Positions 6,881 through 14,254 of a DNA stretch of 33,581 nt are shown in pieces. Under the pieces are notes generated by a model, which did no database searches, was not told the DNA's origin, and saw only the letters and a list, made by a program, of their open reading frames with translations. Every line of letters starts with the position of its first letter. The first letter of the stretch is position 1. Position numbers and translations under genes: made by a program. The DNA lies in the NCBI GenBank assembly GCA_021108335.1, contig JAIORC010000030.1:1-33581 (forward strand), in the 5' to 3' direction. Source of the DNA: Phycisphaerae bacterium (GTDB lineage: Bacteria > Planctomycetota > Phycisphaerae > SM23-33).

Positions 6881-8742
6881 TCGTACCAATGCAAAAAGTG
6901 TACGTTGCCTCGCGGCAGGCCGATCGCGATAGTCTGCTGAACGCCTTGCGCGACTTGGGCGTCCTGCACCTGATCCCCGTCGATCCCGAAGAGGCTGTGG
7001 CGGATGAGAAAACGCTAGGCCGCCTCGATTCGCTAGGCCGGGCCATCCAGATTCTTGAGAGTCATCACACCGAGGGCGACGCCCTGGACATGACCCCGCA
7101 GCAGGCTGCCGACGAGACGCACACGATTCACCGGCAGAGCGTCGAGCGGCAGAATCGCCTCAATTCGCTGCACCGGCAGATGGAACAGTTGGAACTCTGG
7201 GGCGACATGCGTCTGGAAGCATACGAATCTCTCGTCGCCGCCGGCGTTGAACCGAAATTTTACATCGTCCCGGATGACGACCTGTCGGCTATGACGGCGG
7301 AGGCAGTAGCTGCGGAGTGCGTTACACAGATTTCTCAGCTTCACGGCAAAAATACGCTGCTGGCTGTGATTCAGCGAGGCCGGGACGAGTTCGAGCTGCC
7401 AGAGTCGGCGGAGCTTGTCGAAGTGCCCACCCGCGACAGGCCCAGCATCAAAGCCGAGGCTGCCGAAATCGACACCGCCCTCAAAGCCGACGCCGAAGAA
7501 CTTAACGCCCTGGCCAATCTGCTGCCGGCGATGCGTCGCGAGCACATCAAGGTGCACGACGAGGCTGAGTATGTCGTCGCCCATCGCGGCGGGCTGGAAG
7601 AAGGCCGAATTTTCGCCATACAAGGCTGGCTGCCGGCTGCCGAAGCAGGCGACCTGAGCGGCAAGCTCGGGGCTGTCGGCGTATCGGCTGCGGTGCAGAA
7701 CCTCGACCCCGACGAAGACGAAGAACCGCCGTCGTTGGTGCGATACCCCCGATGGGTCAAACCTATCAAAGCCCTCTTCGACATCCTCGGTACGACGCCG
7801 GGTTATCGCGAATTCGACCTGTCGCCGTTTTTCATCGTCGCCATGCCGATTTTCACAGCCATGCTGATTGGCGACGGCGGATATGGGCTTATCTTCACGC
7901 TGATCGGCTTGCTGTTCTACGGCAAGCTCAAAAAGGCAGCCGGCTCTCCGGCGGCGAATCTGCTGCTGGTATTCGGAATAACGACCATTGTATGGGGCGC
8001 GCTTTCCGGCAATTATTTCGGCGTAAGCCCGGATGATATGAGCCACTCGGGCAGCCTGTGGACGCCACTGGGCAATTTGCTCAGCCCGCTGGCCATACTA
8101 TGGCGGCCGGTCGAGCAGGCAAAAGAAGGCCGAGACCTCATTATCCAGATCAGCTTCATTTTCGGCACGATTCACCTGGTGCTGGCCCATTTGCGACAGT
8201 TAATCGGCAAGGCGCCAGACCTGCGAGCGTTGGCGGAGCTTGGCTGGTGCAGCTTCCTGATTGGCATGCTGGGGCTGATATGGGATATGTTCTTCGGTAC
8301 GCCGGCTTGGATGCCCGCGCCGCTTATGATCGGGCTGCTGGCGGTCGGCTTCGCGCTGGTAGTGCTTTTCAGCCATCCCAGCCGCAACCCCGTCAAGAGG
8401 ATCGGCCTGGGGCTGGTCGCGAATTTCATGCCGGCTATCAGCACATTTTCGGACACGATGAGTTATATCCGACTGATGGCGGTCGGCCTGGCGAGTTACT
8501 ACATCGCCTCTACGTTCAACGATCTGGCCTGGCAGGTTGGCGAGGCTTCTCCGATTCTCATCATCGCCAGCGTGCTGATACTCCTGGCTGCCCACGCGTT
8601 GAACATCATCCTCTGCCTCATAGCGATTTTCGCACACGGTGTGCGACTGAATATGTTGGAATTTTCAAATAACGCGGGCGTTCAATGGGTAGGACATCCC
8701 TACAGCCCGTTTACCAAAACTGCAGTCGAAGGAGATAGTTAA
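6877..8742 (+). CDS. atpI: V-type ATP synthase subunit I
   Basis: Subunit I is the membrane stator (equivalent to eukaryotic subunit a) that provides the ion half-channels. The 621-residue protein has a soluble N-terminal half with coiled-coil stretches (MQKVYVASRQADRDSLLNAL; VERQNRLNSLHRQMEQL) and a C-terminal membrane half of about seven to eight segments from residue 310 on. Landmarks are LIGDGGYGLIF, then SDTMSYIRLMAVGLAS carrying the essential arginine at residue 532, and HALNIILCLIAIFAHGVRLNMLEF. The start overlaps the subunit D stop by four bases. Subunit K follows one base after its stop codon. Nothing looks missing compared with bacterial homologues. Confidence 0.95.
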   Translation: MIVPMQKVYVASRQADRDSLLNALRDLGVLHLIPVDPEEAVADEKTLGRLDSLGRAIQILESHHTEGDALDMTPQQAADETHTIHRQSVERQNRLNSLHRQMEQLELWGDMRLEAYESLVAAGVEPKFYIVPDDDLSAMTAEAVAAECVTQISQLHGKNTLLAVIQRGRDEFELPESAELVEVPTRDRPSIKAEAAEIDTALKADAEELNALANLLPAMRREHIKVHDEAEYVVAHRGGLEEGRIFAIQGWLPAAEAGDLSGKLGAVGVSAAVQNLDPDEDEEPPSLVRYPRWVKPIKALFDILGTTPGYREFDLSPFFIVAMPIFTAMLIGDGGYGLIFTLIGLLFYGKLKKAAGSPAANLLLVFGITTIVWGALSGNYFGVSPDDMSHSGSLWTPLGNLLSPLAILWRPVEQAKEGRDLIIQISFIFGTIHLVLAHLRQLIGKAPDLRALAELGWCSFLIGMLGLIWDMFFGTPAWMPAPLMIGLLAVGFALVVLFSHPSRNPVKRIGLGLVANFMPAISTFSDTMSYIRLMAVGLASYYIASTFNDLAWQVGEASPILIIASVLILLAAHALNIILCLIAIFAHGVRLNMLEFSNNAGVQWVGHPYSPFTKTAVEGDS

Positions 8743-8743
8743 T

Positions 8744-9205
8744 ATGGATATGGCATGGCTTGGTCAACTTGGTTTTGCGTTGCCGCTTGGGCTTGGGGCT
8801 ATTGGTAGTGCTTTGGGTGTCGGTGCCGCCGGACGGGCAGCCGCCGGGGCATGGGCCAAAGAGGCCAAAGAAGGCAAGGGCATGAACTTTCTGTACGTCG
8901 CACTTACGGGTATGCCCCTGAGCCAGACGATTTACGGCTTCGTGTTGATGCTGGTCGTCCTCAAGGGTCAGATGTACGGCAATGCCGAACTTTCCGCCAA
9001 CGCCGGCGCGTTCTTCAGCATCGGCCTGGCGTGCGGCCTGGGCGAACTGTTCAGCGCGTGGATGCAGGGCGTCATCGGAGCTGCCGGCATTCGGGCTATG
9101 TCCGAAGCCGATGGCAAACCGTTCACGTTCACCATCATCGCCATGGGCATCGCCGAAACAGTCGGCCTGTTCGCGTTCGTGTTCATGTTCATGATGATGC
9201 CGTAA
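8744..9205 (+). CDS. atpK: V-type ATP synthase subunit K (proteolipid ring)
   Basis: The c-type subunit forms the rotor ring. Its 153 residues contain four hydrophobic helices, that is two duplicated hairpins, as in Enterococcus NtpK. The carboxylate is Glu138 in GIAETVGLFAFV of helix 4; helix 2 has Gln61 instead, in PLSQTIYGF. The residues lining the Na+ site of E. hirae NtpK (Gln65, Tyr68, Gln110, Glu139) line up with Gln61, Tyr64, Gln108 and Glu138 here, which suggests Na+ coupling (inference). AAGGAG lies ten bases before the ATG. It is the last gene of the operon; no F, G or C subunit gene follows, as in other operons of this type. Confidence 0.94.
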   Translation: MDMAWLGQLGFALPLGLGAIGSALGVGAAGRAAAGAWAKEAKEGKGMNFLYVALTGMPLSQTIYGFVLMLVVLKGQMYGNAELSANAGAFFSIGLACGLGELFSAWMQGVIGAAGIRAMSEADGKPFTFTIIAMGIAETVGLFAFVFMFMMMP

Positions 9206-9228
9206 GGCAATTCAAACGCACATACACG

Positions 9229-9309
9229 CAAGCCGCACCGATACGCGCTTCGCAAAGTGGAATGGGAAATCCCACCCACGCCATGCGGGCGAACGATCGG
9301 TGCGGCTTG
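9229..9309 (+). terminator. Long-armed inverted repeat after the V-ATPase operon
   Basis: Perfect 14-bp arms, CAAGCCGCACCGAT at 9229-9242 and its complement at 9296-9309, flank a 53-nt loop that itself contains TGGGAAATCCCA. The structure starts 24 bp after the subunit K stop, and TTCTTT follows the right arm. It could terminate the operon or protect its 3' end. The long loop and weak U-tract leave a structured RNA or mobile-element remnant possible. Confidence 0.35.
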
Positions 9310-9347
9310 TTCTTTGCGCACAGGGAACGTCGTGCCATACAAAATCT

Positions 9348-9414
9348 TCCCCTTTGCGGGGTGTTTTTCTATTTGCGGGGTGCCGTGGCGGGAAGCGAAG
9401 CAACAGCCACGATG
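9348..9414. repeat. REP element flanking the RAYT gene, left copy
   Basis: The core at 9378-9414 begins GGGTGCCGTGGCGGGAAGCG and ends ACAGCCACGATG. It can fold through CGTGGC paired with GCCACG. Its reverse complement at 10077-10113 differs at one of 37 positions. The outer part, with TTTGCGGGGTG occurring twice, matches the outer part of the right copy more loosely. Confidence 0.85.
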
Positions 9415-9435
9415 TTACTATGGAGTAGGCCATCC

Positions 9436-10026
9436 TTACTGTATCATCGGCGGGAAACTTCCCCGATTTACAGGGACATCTCCGTCGTCCCCGGTTAACC
9501 ATGCCCGGGCACTGGACCAATGATAATCTTCCGCGCAGGAGACCAAACCTCGTCGCACGGGATTTTCGTGGAGATACTTGAGTTTCTCATGCACATCGCT
9601 CACCGCCCGCAGGTTGCGATCATATCCCCCACCACGCTGCCAGAAACGATATGCAACTTTCCCGTTTGGCTGCGTGTCCTCCATACGCCGCAGAAACGTG
9701 GGAGTATGCCGGCGGATATATGTGATTGCCCGAATTGTTACCGGCTGTTTCAGGGTGTACAGGATCGCCGACATCTTCACTCCATCAGCCGGCAGTATGA
9801 GTAGATGAACATGCTCCGGCATCAAGACGTATCCCCATAAGTCGAAGGGTGCCTTCCGTTGGGCCGAGATTAAATTTTCCAGGAACCAACCACATGCCCG
9901 GTTACTCCGAAAAAAGGGGCGACGATTAAAACAGGAAAACGTCAGCAGATGACTGTCCCAGGGGATATCCCAGCTTTTGCGGTGCGGGTTGTCGGCAAAG
10001 TTCGTCATGTTGGTACGGTAACGCAT
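9436..10026 (-). CDS. REP-associated tyrosine transposase (RAYT, Y1/IS200-like)
   Basis: RAYTs are single-strand DNA transferases thought to mobilise REP palindromes. The product carries the HUH motif in GYVLMPEHVHLLI and the typical family C-terminus YLHENPVRRGLVSCAEDYHWSSARAW. A tyrosine in AILYTLKQPVTIRAITYIRR is the likely catalytic residue; which of the two tyrosines cannot be decided by eye. The open frame extends to 10143, but the first 39 residues translate the flanking REP and have no family resemblance. The ATG at 10026, preceded by AGG, gives 196 residues and begins near the expected domain start. The gene lies between inverted 37-bp elements that differ at one base, the expected arrangement of a RAYT with its cognate REPs. 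It is intact and probably able to act. Confidence 0.9.
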   Translation of the reverse strand: MRYRTNMTNFADNPHRKSWDIPWDSHLLTFSCFNRRPFFRSNRACGWFLENLISAQRKAPFDLWGYVLMPEHVHLLILPADGVKMSAILYTLKQPVTIRAITYIRRHTPTFLRRMEDTQPNGKVAYRFWQRGGGYDRNLRAVSDVHEKLKYLHENPVRRGLVSCAEDYHWSSARAWLTGDDGDVPVNRGSFPPMIQ

Positions 10027-10076
10027 TGACCTGTTGGGATCAATGTTGGACGTATAAGCATCGTTAGGCATACAAG

Positions 10077-10143
10077 CATCGTGGCTGTCGCTTCGCTTCC
10101 CGCCACGGCACCCTGCAAAGGGAAAAGCATCCTGCAAAGACAA
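10077..10143. repeat. REP element flanking the RAYT gene, right (inverted) copy
   Basis: The core at 10077-10113 is the inverted copy of 9378-9414 with one substitution. The outer part contains CCTGCAAAG twice, the counterpart of CTTTGCGGGG on the left. It lies just upstream of the chosen RAYT start, and its outer end is 4 bp from the stop codon of the radical SAM gene. Confidence 0.85.
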
Positions 10144-10147
10144 CCTA

Positions 10148-11269
10148 CTATTCCATCACGGTATACTTTTTCGCGTTTGCCAGGCGTTTGCCTCGCATGC
10201 CTACGTCCGCGAGGCTGCGGATTCCGCCCTGACGTCGCGATTGGAGAATTCGCTTTGCCGTCGTCGGGCCAAGGCCCGGTACGCGGAGCAATTCATCCCG
10301 GCCCGCCGATAAAACCCGCACCGGGAAAAATTCCGGGTGCAATTCCGCCCACCGCTGTTTGGGATCCACGCCCAGCGGCAACTTGCCGTCGGCATCGAAA
10401 AGAATGTCCTGGATATCCCACTTGTACTGGCGAAGCAGGAAATCGGCCTGGTACAGACGATGCTCACGGGTGAACATCTGCTCCGGTTCGAGCGTGCGAT
10501 TCTGTTCGCCGGGCAGTGACGGGTCGCCCAGGCCGCGTTGGTATGCACTGAAGTACACGCGGCTAAGGCCCAGCCGTCGGTACAGGCCGAACGTCGCCCG
10601 GACAATGTCCGAATCGCTCTCGTCAGCCGCCCCCACGATAAACTGCGTGGTCTGCTTCACGCCGGCAAACTGATTGCCCCGCGAGGTGAGCCGGCTGATG
10701 AGTTTTATCGGCTGAACTATGTGGCGGTCGTAATCCTTCGTTTTCGACAAGGCTGCGAAGGCTGAGGGCTTCGGAGCCTCGACATTGAGCGAAACTGCAC
10801 TGGCCAGCGACAATGCCGTCTCGATGGCAGCGTCCGACGCGCCGGGAATTACCTTCAGGTGAATGTATCCGCGATACCGATACCTCCGCCGCAGAATCCA
10901 CGCGACCCCCGTCATGCGATCCATCGTGTAATCCGGGCTGCGAGACACCCCGGAACTGAGAAACAGCCCCACGACTTTCCGCTGCCGGACGTAATCCATA
11001 AAGACGGTGGCGATTTCTTCCGGGGTCAGGCTGCATCGGCGGACGTCCTGATCGTTCCGCAGCGGGCAGTAGCGGCAGTCGTTTATGCACGAGTTGGACA
11101 GCAGCGTCTTGAGCATGATCGACACGCCGCCGCTCGGCAGCGACACCGGATACAGCCACATGCCGTCAGGCCCGCGACGCCGATGGTCGCCGTCCTTCGT
11201 GCCGCACGCACAGGACAGATCGTAACGCGAGGCGTCGGCAAGCAATTCGAGTTTGCGTTGTGTGTCCAT
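10148..11269 (-). CDS. Putative DNA modification/repair radical SAM protein
   Basis: The 373-residue product matches the group called putative DNA modification/repair radical SAM protein (TIGR03916). CINDCRYCPLR near residue 60 is the CxxxCxxC cluster that binds the 4Fe-4S centre. The conserved CACGTKDGDHRRRG lies near the N-terminus (about residues 20-33). The C-terminus ends in a helix-hairpin-helix DNA-binding motif, LLRVPGLGPTTAKRIL. The reaction is not established. In many genomes it is paired with a uracil-DNA-glycosylase-like partner gene, but none is visible here; the neighbours are a RAYT and CdsA. The ATG at 11269 has no obvious Shine-Dalgarno. The stop is only 4 bp from the REP at 10077-10143. 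Confidence 0.88.
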   Translation of the reverse strand: MDTQRKLELLADASRYDLSCACGTKDGDHRRRGPDGMWLYPVSLPSGGVSIMLKTLLSNSCINDCRYCPLRNDQDVRRCSLTPEEIATVFMDYVRQRKVVGLFLSSGVSRSPDYTMDRMTGVAWILRRRYRYRGYIHLKVIPGASDAAIETALSLASAVSLNVEAPKPSAFAALSKTKDYDRHIVQPIKLISRLTSRGNQFAGVKQTTQFIVGAADESDSDIVRATFGLYRRLGLSRVYFSAYQRGLGDPSLPGEQNRTLEPEQMFTREHRLYQADFLLRQYKWDIQDILFDADGKLPLGVDPKQRWAELHPEFFPVRVLSAGRDELLRVPGLGPTTAKRILQSRRQGGIRSLADVGMRGKRLANAKKYTVME

Positions 11270-11398
11270 TCGGGTAACCGATAGCCGGCATTGCCCCGCG
11301 ATTCCCGCCGCGGATTCAATGCCGCATTACACGTTACCCTAACATCGGCCAAACTGCAAGAGGAAATGGAATTTTTTCTTCGATGGTTTTTCTTAGGT

Positions 11399-11443
11399 GG
11401 GAGAAACTCGTTTCTCGCGATTCCTTCCCCCAGGGGGCCACCC
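11399..11443. repeat. Intergenic palindrome plus shared head module, inverted copy
   Basis: Read on the minus strand, GGGTGGCCCCCTGGGGGAAG runs into GAATCGCG and then the palindrome GAGAAACGAGTTTCTC. The same head (one base shorter) is found at 25106-25132, where a different palindrome follows. Two elements with one head and different palindromes suggest modular REP-type repeats. Confidence 0.75.
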
Positions 11444-11538
11444 GACAGGTGGGGTCAATGCGTACTCATAGCGCGGCGGCCTTCCCCAACCGCCGCGAAA
11501 CCGGGCCATGGGTGACGCGTAGGTTTGGGCCCTGTGCC

Positions 11539-11667
11539 GTAGGGTGGGTGCTTGCACCCACGTGAAGACCGGGGAAAACATACGATCCCCAAGGAATCGT
11601 GCCACCCTAAAAGTGGGCTTGGATTCGCCAAACGAAGAAACCGCGTGGGTGCAAGCACCCACCCTAC
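11539..11667. repeat. Two inverted copies of a 24-bp GGGTGCAAGCACCC palindromic repeat
   Basis: A 24-bp element with core GTGGGTGCAAGCACCCAC occurs at 11539-11562 and, exactly inverted, at 11644-11667. A third identical copy is at 25131-25154. The intervening 81 bp do not encode a recognisable protein. Together with 11399-11443 this accounts for most of the structure in the 490-bp gap between the radical SAM gene and CdsA. No gene is visible in that gap. Confidence 0.9.
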
Positions 11668-11759
11668 AAATATGGACAGCTTGCTGCATAACGAGAATTG
11701 CGGAGAGATGTGTCGAAAAATTGTTATGCAACGAGCCCCCTGGGGACAAGCTGCATAAC

Positions 11760-12644
11760 CTACCCATACAGGATTCTCGCTATCGCCATGGCGACCGGGG
11801 CCGCCAGCAGTGGCGAATCCATGATGTCGAGTATTCCGCCGAATTCCGGAACGAGAGCGCCGGAATCCTTCACGCCGGCGGATCGTTTCAGCAGCGACTC
11901 GCACAGATCAGCAAACTGGCCGGCCAGTCCCACGACGGCGCAGAAAACGATGAACTGCTCCAGACTCCAACAAATTGCCGGCTCAGCCTGGATGGAGTCT
12001 ATCCACCAGCCGACGACGCCTACAATCGCCGCCGCCAGTAGGCCTCCGAAAAGCCCCTCCCAGCTTTTGCCGGGACTCAACCACGGAATCATCTTGTGCT
12101 TGCCGATTGCCGAGCCGACGAAAAACGCCCCGATATCGGTACACTTGACCGCCGCGAGGAACAGGATAAGCAGCCCCGAGTTGTCAAAACTTCGCAGCGA
12201 CAACATCGCCGCACCGCCGACACCCAGGTAAAACACGCCCAGAAACGTGCATGCGATTCGCCGCAGGGCATCGTCAAGCCGCCCGGAGATCATCTGGTTG
12301 AGAAATATCAGCAGGATTACCAAGCCGGGAGTTATGAACGGATTACCCAGAATCTGTAAAAGTTTTTCATACCAGAAAACCCCTCCATGACCCACAGTAA
12401 ATTGCAACCGCTGCAGTATCGGTATTATGGCAATCAGGCTGACGCCGATGAATCCCGCCGGCCAGAGGATTCGCACGCCCGCCGATTTGGCCATGCGTGC
12501 GAACTCGACAAATCCGAGCCACAGCAGGGGTAGCAGGATAATTGCCAACGGCGCGCCGCTTGGTATGTCAAGATACCAGTCCAGCAAGAACGCACCGGCC
12601 AATACGGCGATCATTGCCGTGCCGAAAACAACTCGTTTAATCAT
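11760..12644 (-). CDS. cdsA: Phosphatidate cytidylyltransferase
   Basis: CdsA makes CDP-diacylglycerol from phosphatidate and CTP in the membrane, the branch point of phospholipid synthesis. The product has about eight hydrophobic segments and the C-terminal CDP-alcohol signature: SLLKRSAGVKDSG, then ALVPEFGGILDIMDS. The usual G-H-G-G and D-R-x-D read F-G-G and D-I-M-D here, so the His and Arg of the textbook signature are replaced. SPGKSWEGLFGG, upstream, is also typical. The ATG at 12644 (MIKRVVFG) fits homologue starts; the frame extends six codons further to a GTG at 12662. Upstream on the same strand, 45 bp away, is the SerA-like gene, so the two may be cotranscribed. Confidence 0.88.
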   Translation of the reverse strand: MIKRVVFGTAMIAVLAGAFLLDWYLDIPSGAPLAIILLPLLWLGFVEFARMAKSAGVRILWPAGFIGVSLIAIIPILQRLQFTVGHGGVFWYEKLLQILGNPFITPGLVILLIFLNQMISGRLDDALRRIACTFLGVFYLGVGGAAMLSLRSFDNSGLLILFLAAVKCTDIGAFFVGSAIGKHKMIPWLSPGKSWEGLFGGLLAAAIVGVVGWWIDSIQAEPAICWSLEQFIVFCAVVGLAGQFADLCESLLKRSAGVKDSGALVPEFGGILDIMDSPLLAAPVAMAIARILYG

Positions 12645-12689
12645 GATTGTACTGCTCATCACTGCCCATTCGTTACGGATAAAGGTGAA

Positions 12690-13883
12690 TTATTTTTCCT
12701 TCAACTCGATGTCGATAATATCGGAGTTCCGCGCCAATTCCGCGACCACGCTGTCGGCGGGCCTGTTGTCCAGTACGAGGGTGCAGCAGGCAGCCTGGCC
12801 GGTCTGGAAGATGGTATTCTGGACTTCCTCGATGTTGATATCCTCGTTGCGGAGGCGGTCCAGCACGCCGGCCAATACGCCCACGCGGTTGAAGTGGCGG
12901 ACGATGAGGTTGAACCCTTCGTCCGACGATTTACGCACGTTTACCGCGTTCGGCGGCGTGCCGGTTTCCTGGTATAATCGGACGATGCGGACGACCTCGG
13001 CGGCGATGGCTTCGGCGGCTTGGTCTGTACTGGCACCGATGTGCGGGGTGCAGGCAATCTTGCCGGCCAGTTCGGTCTGGCCGAAGTCCGCCTCGCCGGT
13101 GGTCGGCTCGTTTTCGTAAACGTCCAGCCCCACGCGAAGATTTTTCGACTCGATGGCTGCGGCAAGCGCGGCGGAATCCACGATTTCGCCCCGCGAGGCG
13201 TTGATGAAGATCGCGCCGTCCTTCATGGCTGCGAGGAATTTCGCGTTGACGAGATGTTTTGTTTCGGGCGTAGCTGCCAGGTGCACGGATACGACGTCGG
13301 CTTTGGCGGCTAATTGTTCCGGCGTGGCTGCGTACTCGAAGCCGAGTTCCTCCGCCTTTTCGGGCGTCAGGCTGCGGCTGGTCGCGATGACCGCCATACC
13401 GAGGGCAGCCGCCCGCCGGGCCGTCGCCAGGCCGATCTTGCCCAGCCCGATGACGCCGAAGGTTCGCCCCAGCAGGCCTCGGGATTTCTGGAATTTTTTC
13501 TTCTGCCATTTGCCTGCCCGCAGTGTAGCGGCTGCATCGACAATCCGCCGGTCGGCGGCAATCATCAAGCCAATGGCCAACTCCGCGACCGCGTCGCAGT
13601 TCTTGCCCGGGCAATTCGTAACGTAGACGCCCTCGGCTGAGGCTTTCTCAACGTCTATGGTATTCACGCCGGCACCTGCCCGGATAATCAGGCTCAGGCG
13701 GGGTGCGGCTTCGATCGTCGCGGTGGTAACTTTCGTGGAGCGAACCACGAGCACCTCCGCATCGCCGACGGCATTTGGCAAATCATCGGCGGTAAGATCC
13801 GGCTGCATCACCACTTCCGCGCCCAACGCTCCAAGATCCGAGACAGCCTGGTCCGATAGTTTATCCGCAATAAGAATCTTCAT
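12690..13883 (-). CDS. serA: D-3-phosphoglycerate dehydrogenase-like, ACT domain
   Basis: This enzyme oxidises 3-phosphoglycerate to 3-phosphohydroxypyruvate with NAD+, the first step of serine synthesis. The 397-residue product has the D-2-hydroxyacid dehydrogenase fold. The NAD motif GLGKIG is at 146-151, the catalytic Arg231 in NASRGEIVD, Glu259 in YENEP and His281 in PHIGAST. An ACT domain follows from about 325 (NLIVRHFNRVGVLAGVLDRL), probably for serine feedback. It is shorter than long-type SerA and lacks the intervening ASB domain. The ATG at 13883 has AAAGGTG upstream; the frame runs open to 13988 but the extra 35 residues look non-coding. Other 2-hydroxyacid dehydrogenases are possible, but the ACT domain favours SerA. 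Confidence 0.88.
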   Translation of the reverse strand: MKILIADKLSDQAVSDLGALGAEVVMQPDLTADDLPNAVGDAEVLVVRSTKVTTATIEAAPRLSLIIRAGAGVNTIDVEKASAEGVYVTNCPGKNCDAVAELAIGLMIAADRRIVDAAATLRAGKWQKKKFQKSRGLLGRTFGVIGLGKIGLATARRAAALGMAVIATSRSLTPEKAEELGFEYAATPEQLAAKADVVSVHLAATPETKHLVNAKFLAAMKDGAIFINASRGEIVDSAALAAAIESKNLRVGLDVYENEPTTGEADFGQTELAGKIACTPHIGASTDQAAEAIAAEVVRIVRLYQETGTPPNAVNVRKSSDEGFNLIVRHFNRVGVLAGVLDRLRNEDINIEEVQNTIFQTGQAACCTLVLDNRPADSVVAELARNSDIIDIELKEK

Positions 13884-14095
13884 GGTTGCACCTTTCTGCT
13901 GACTTGTGGGGAAATCAGCAGGCATTTTGCCGAATTGACAGCCAAAAGGCAAGCAAAACCGGCTTAAATAAGTGATTCTGCCGCCCATACCAGTTGTCGG
14001 GTGTCAAAAATGAGCAAACAAATCCTGACGGCAACCTCCAATACATGTCGGCAATAAGGGCATTCTGGAAAAACAGGCGGCGTTTGTCAAATAAC

Positions 14096-14216
14096 AATCA
14101 TATAAGCCAAAAGACAAGTAGCAACTCGCAACCCCTTCTCTTGCAATAGCTTACGGATCCGGGAAAATCGAAATCTCGCTCATGATTCCCAAAAAATCAT
14201 ATAAGAATCATATAAG
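14096..14216. repeat. Three AATCATATAAG repeats upstream of serA
   Basis: AATCATATAAG occurs at 14096-14106 and twice in direct tandem at 14195-14216. The 370-bp gap 13884-14254 holds no gene and is the upstream region of the minus-strand serA. The repeats could be binding sites for a regulator, or mark the edge of the AT-rich AlbA_2 gene segment. No firm -35/-10 pair was assigned. Confidence 0.5.
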
Positions 14217-14254
14217 AATCCGCAATTATAAAACATTTCACCGATTACTATGGA

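Noticed and set aside
7033-8046. 337-residue minus-strand ORF opposite atpI
   Set aside because: Antisense shadow of subunit I, no ribosome binding site or family features.
11270-11759. Small genes in the gap between the radical SAM gene and cdsA
   Set aside because: The open frames on both strands run through the palindromic repeats and show no family features or ribosome binding sites.
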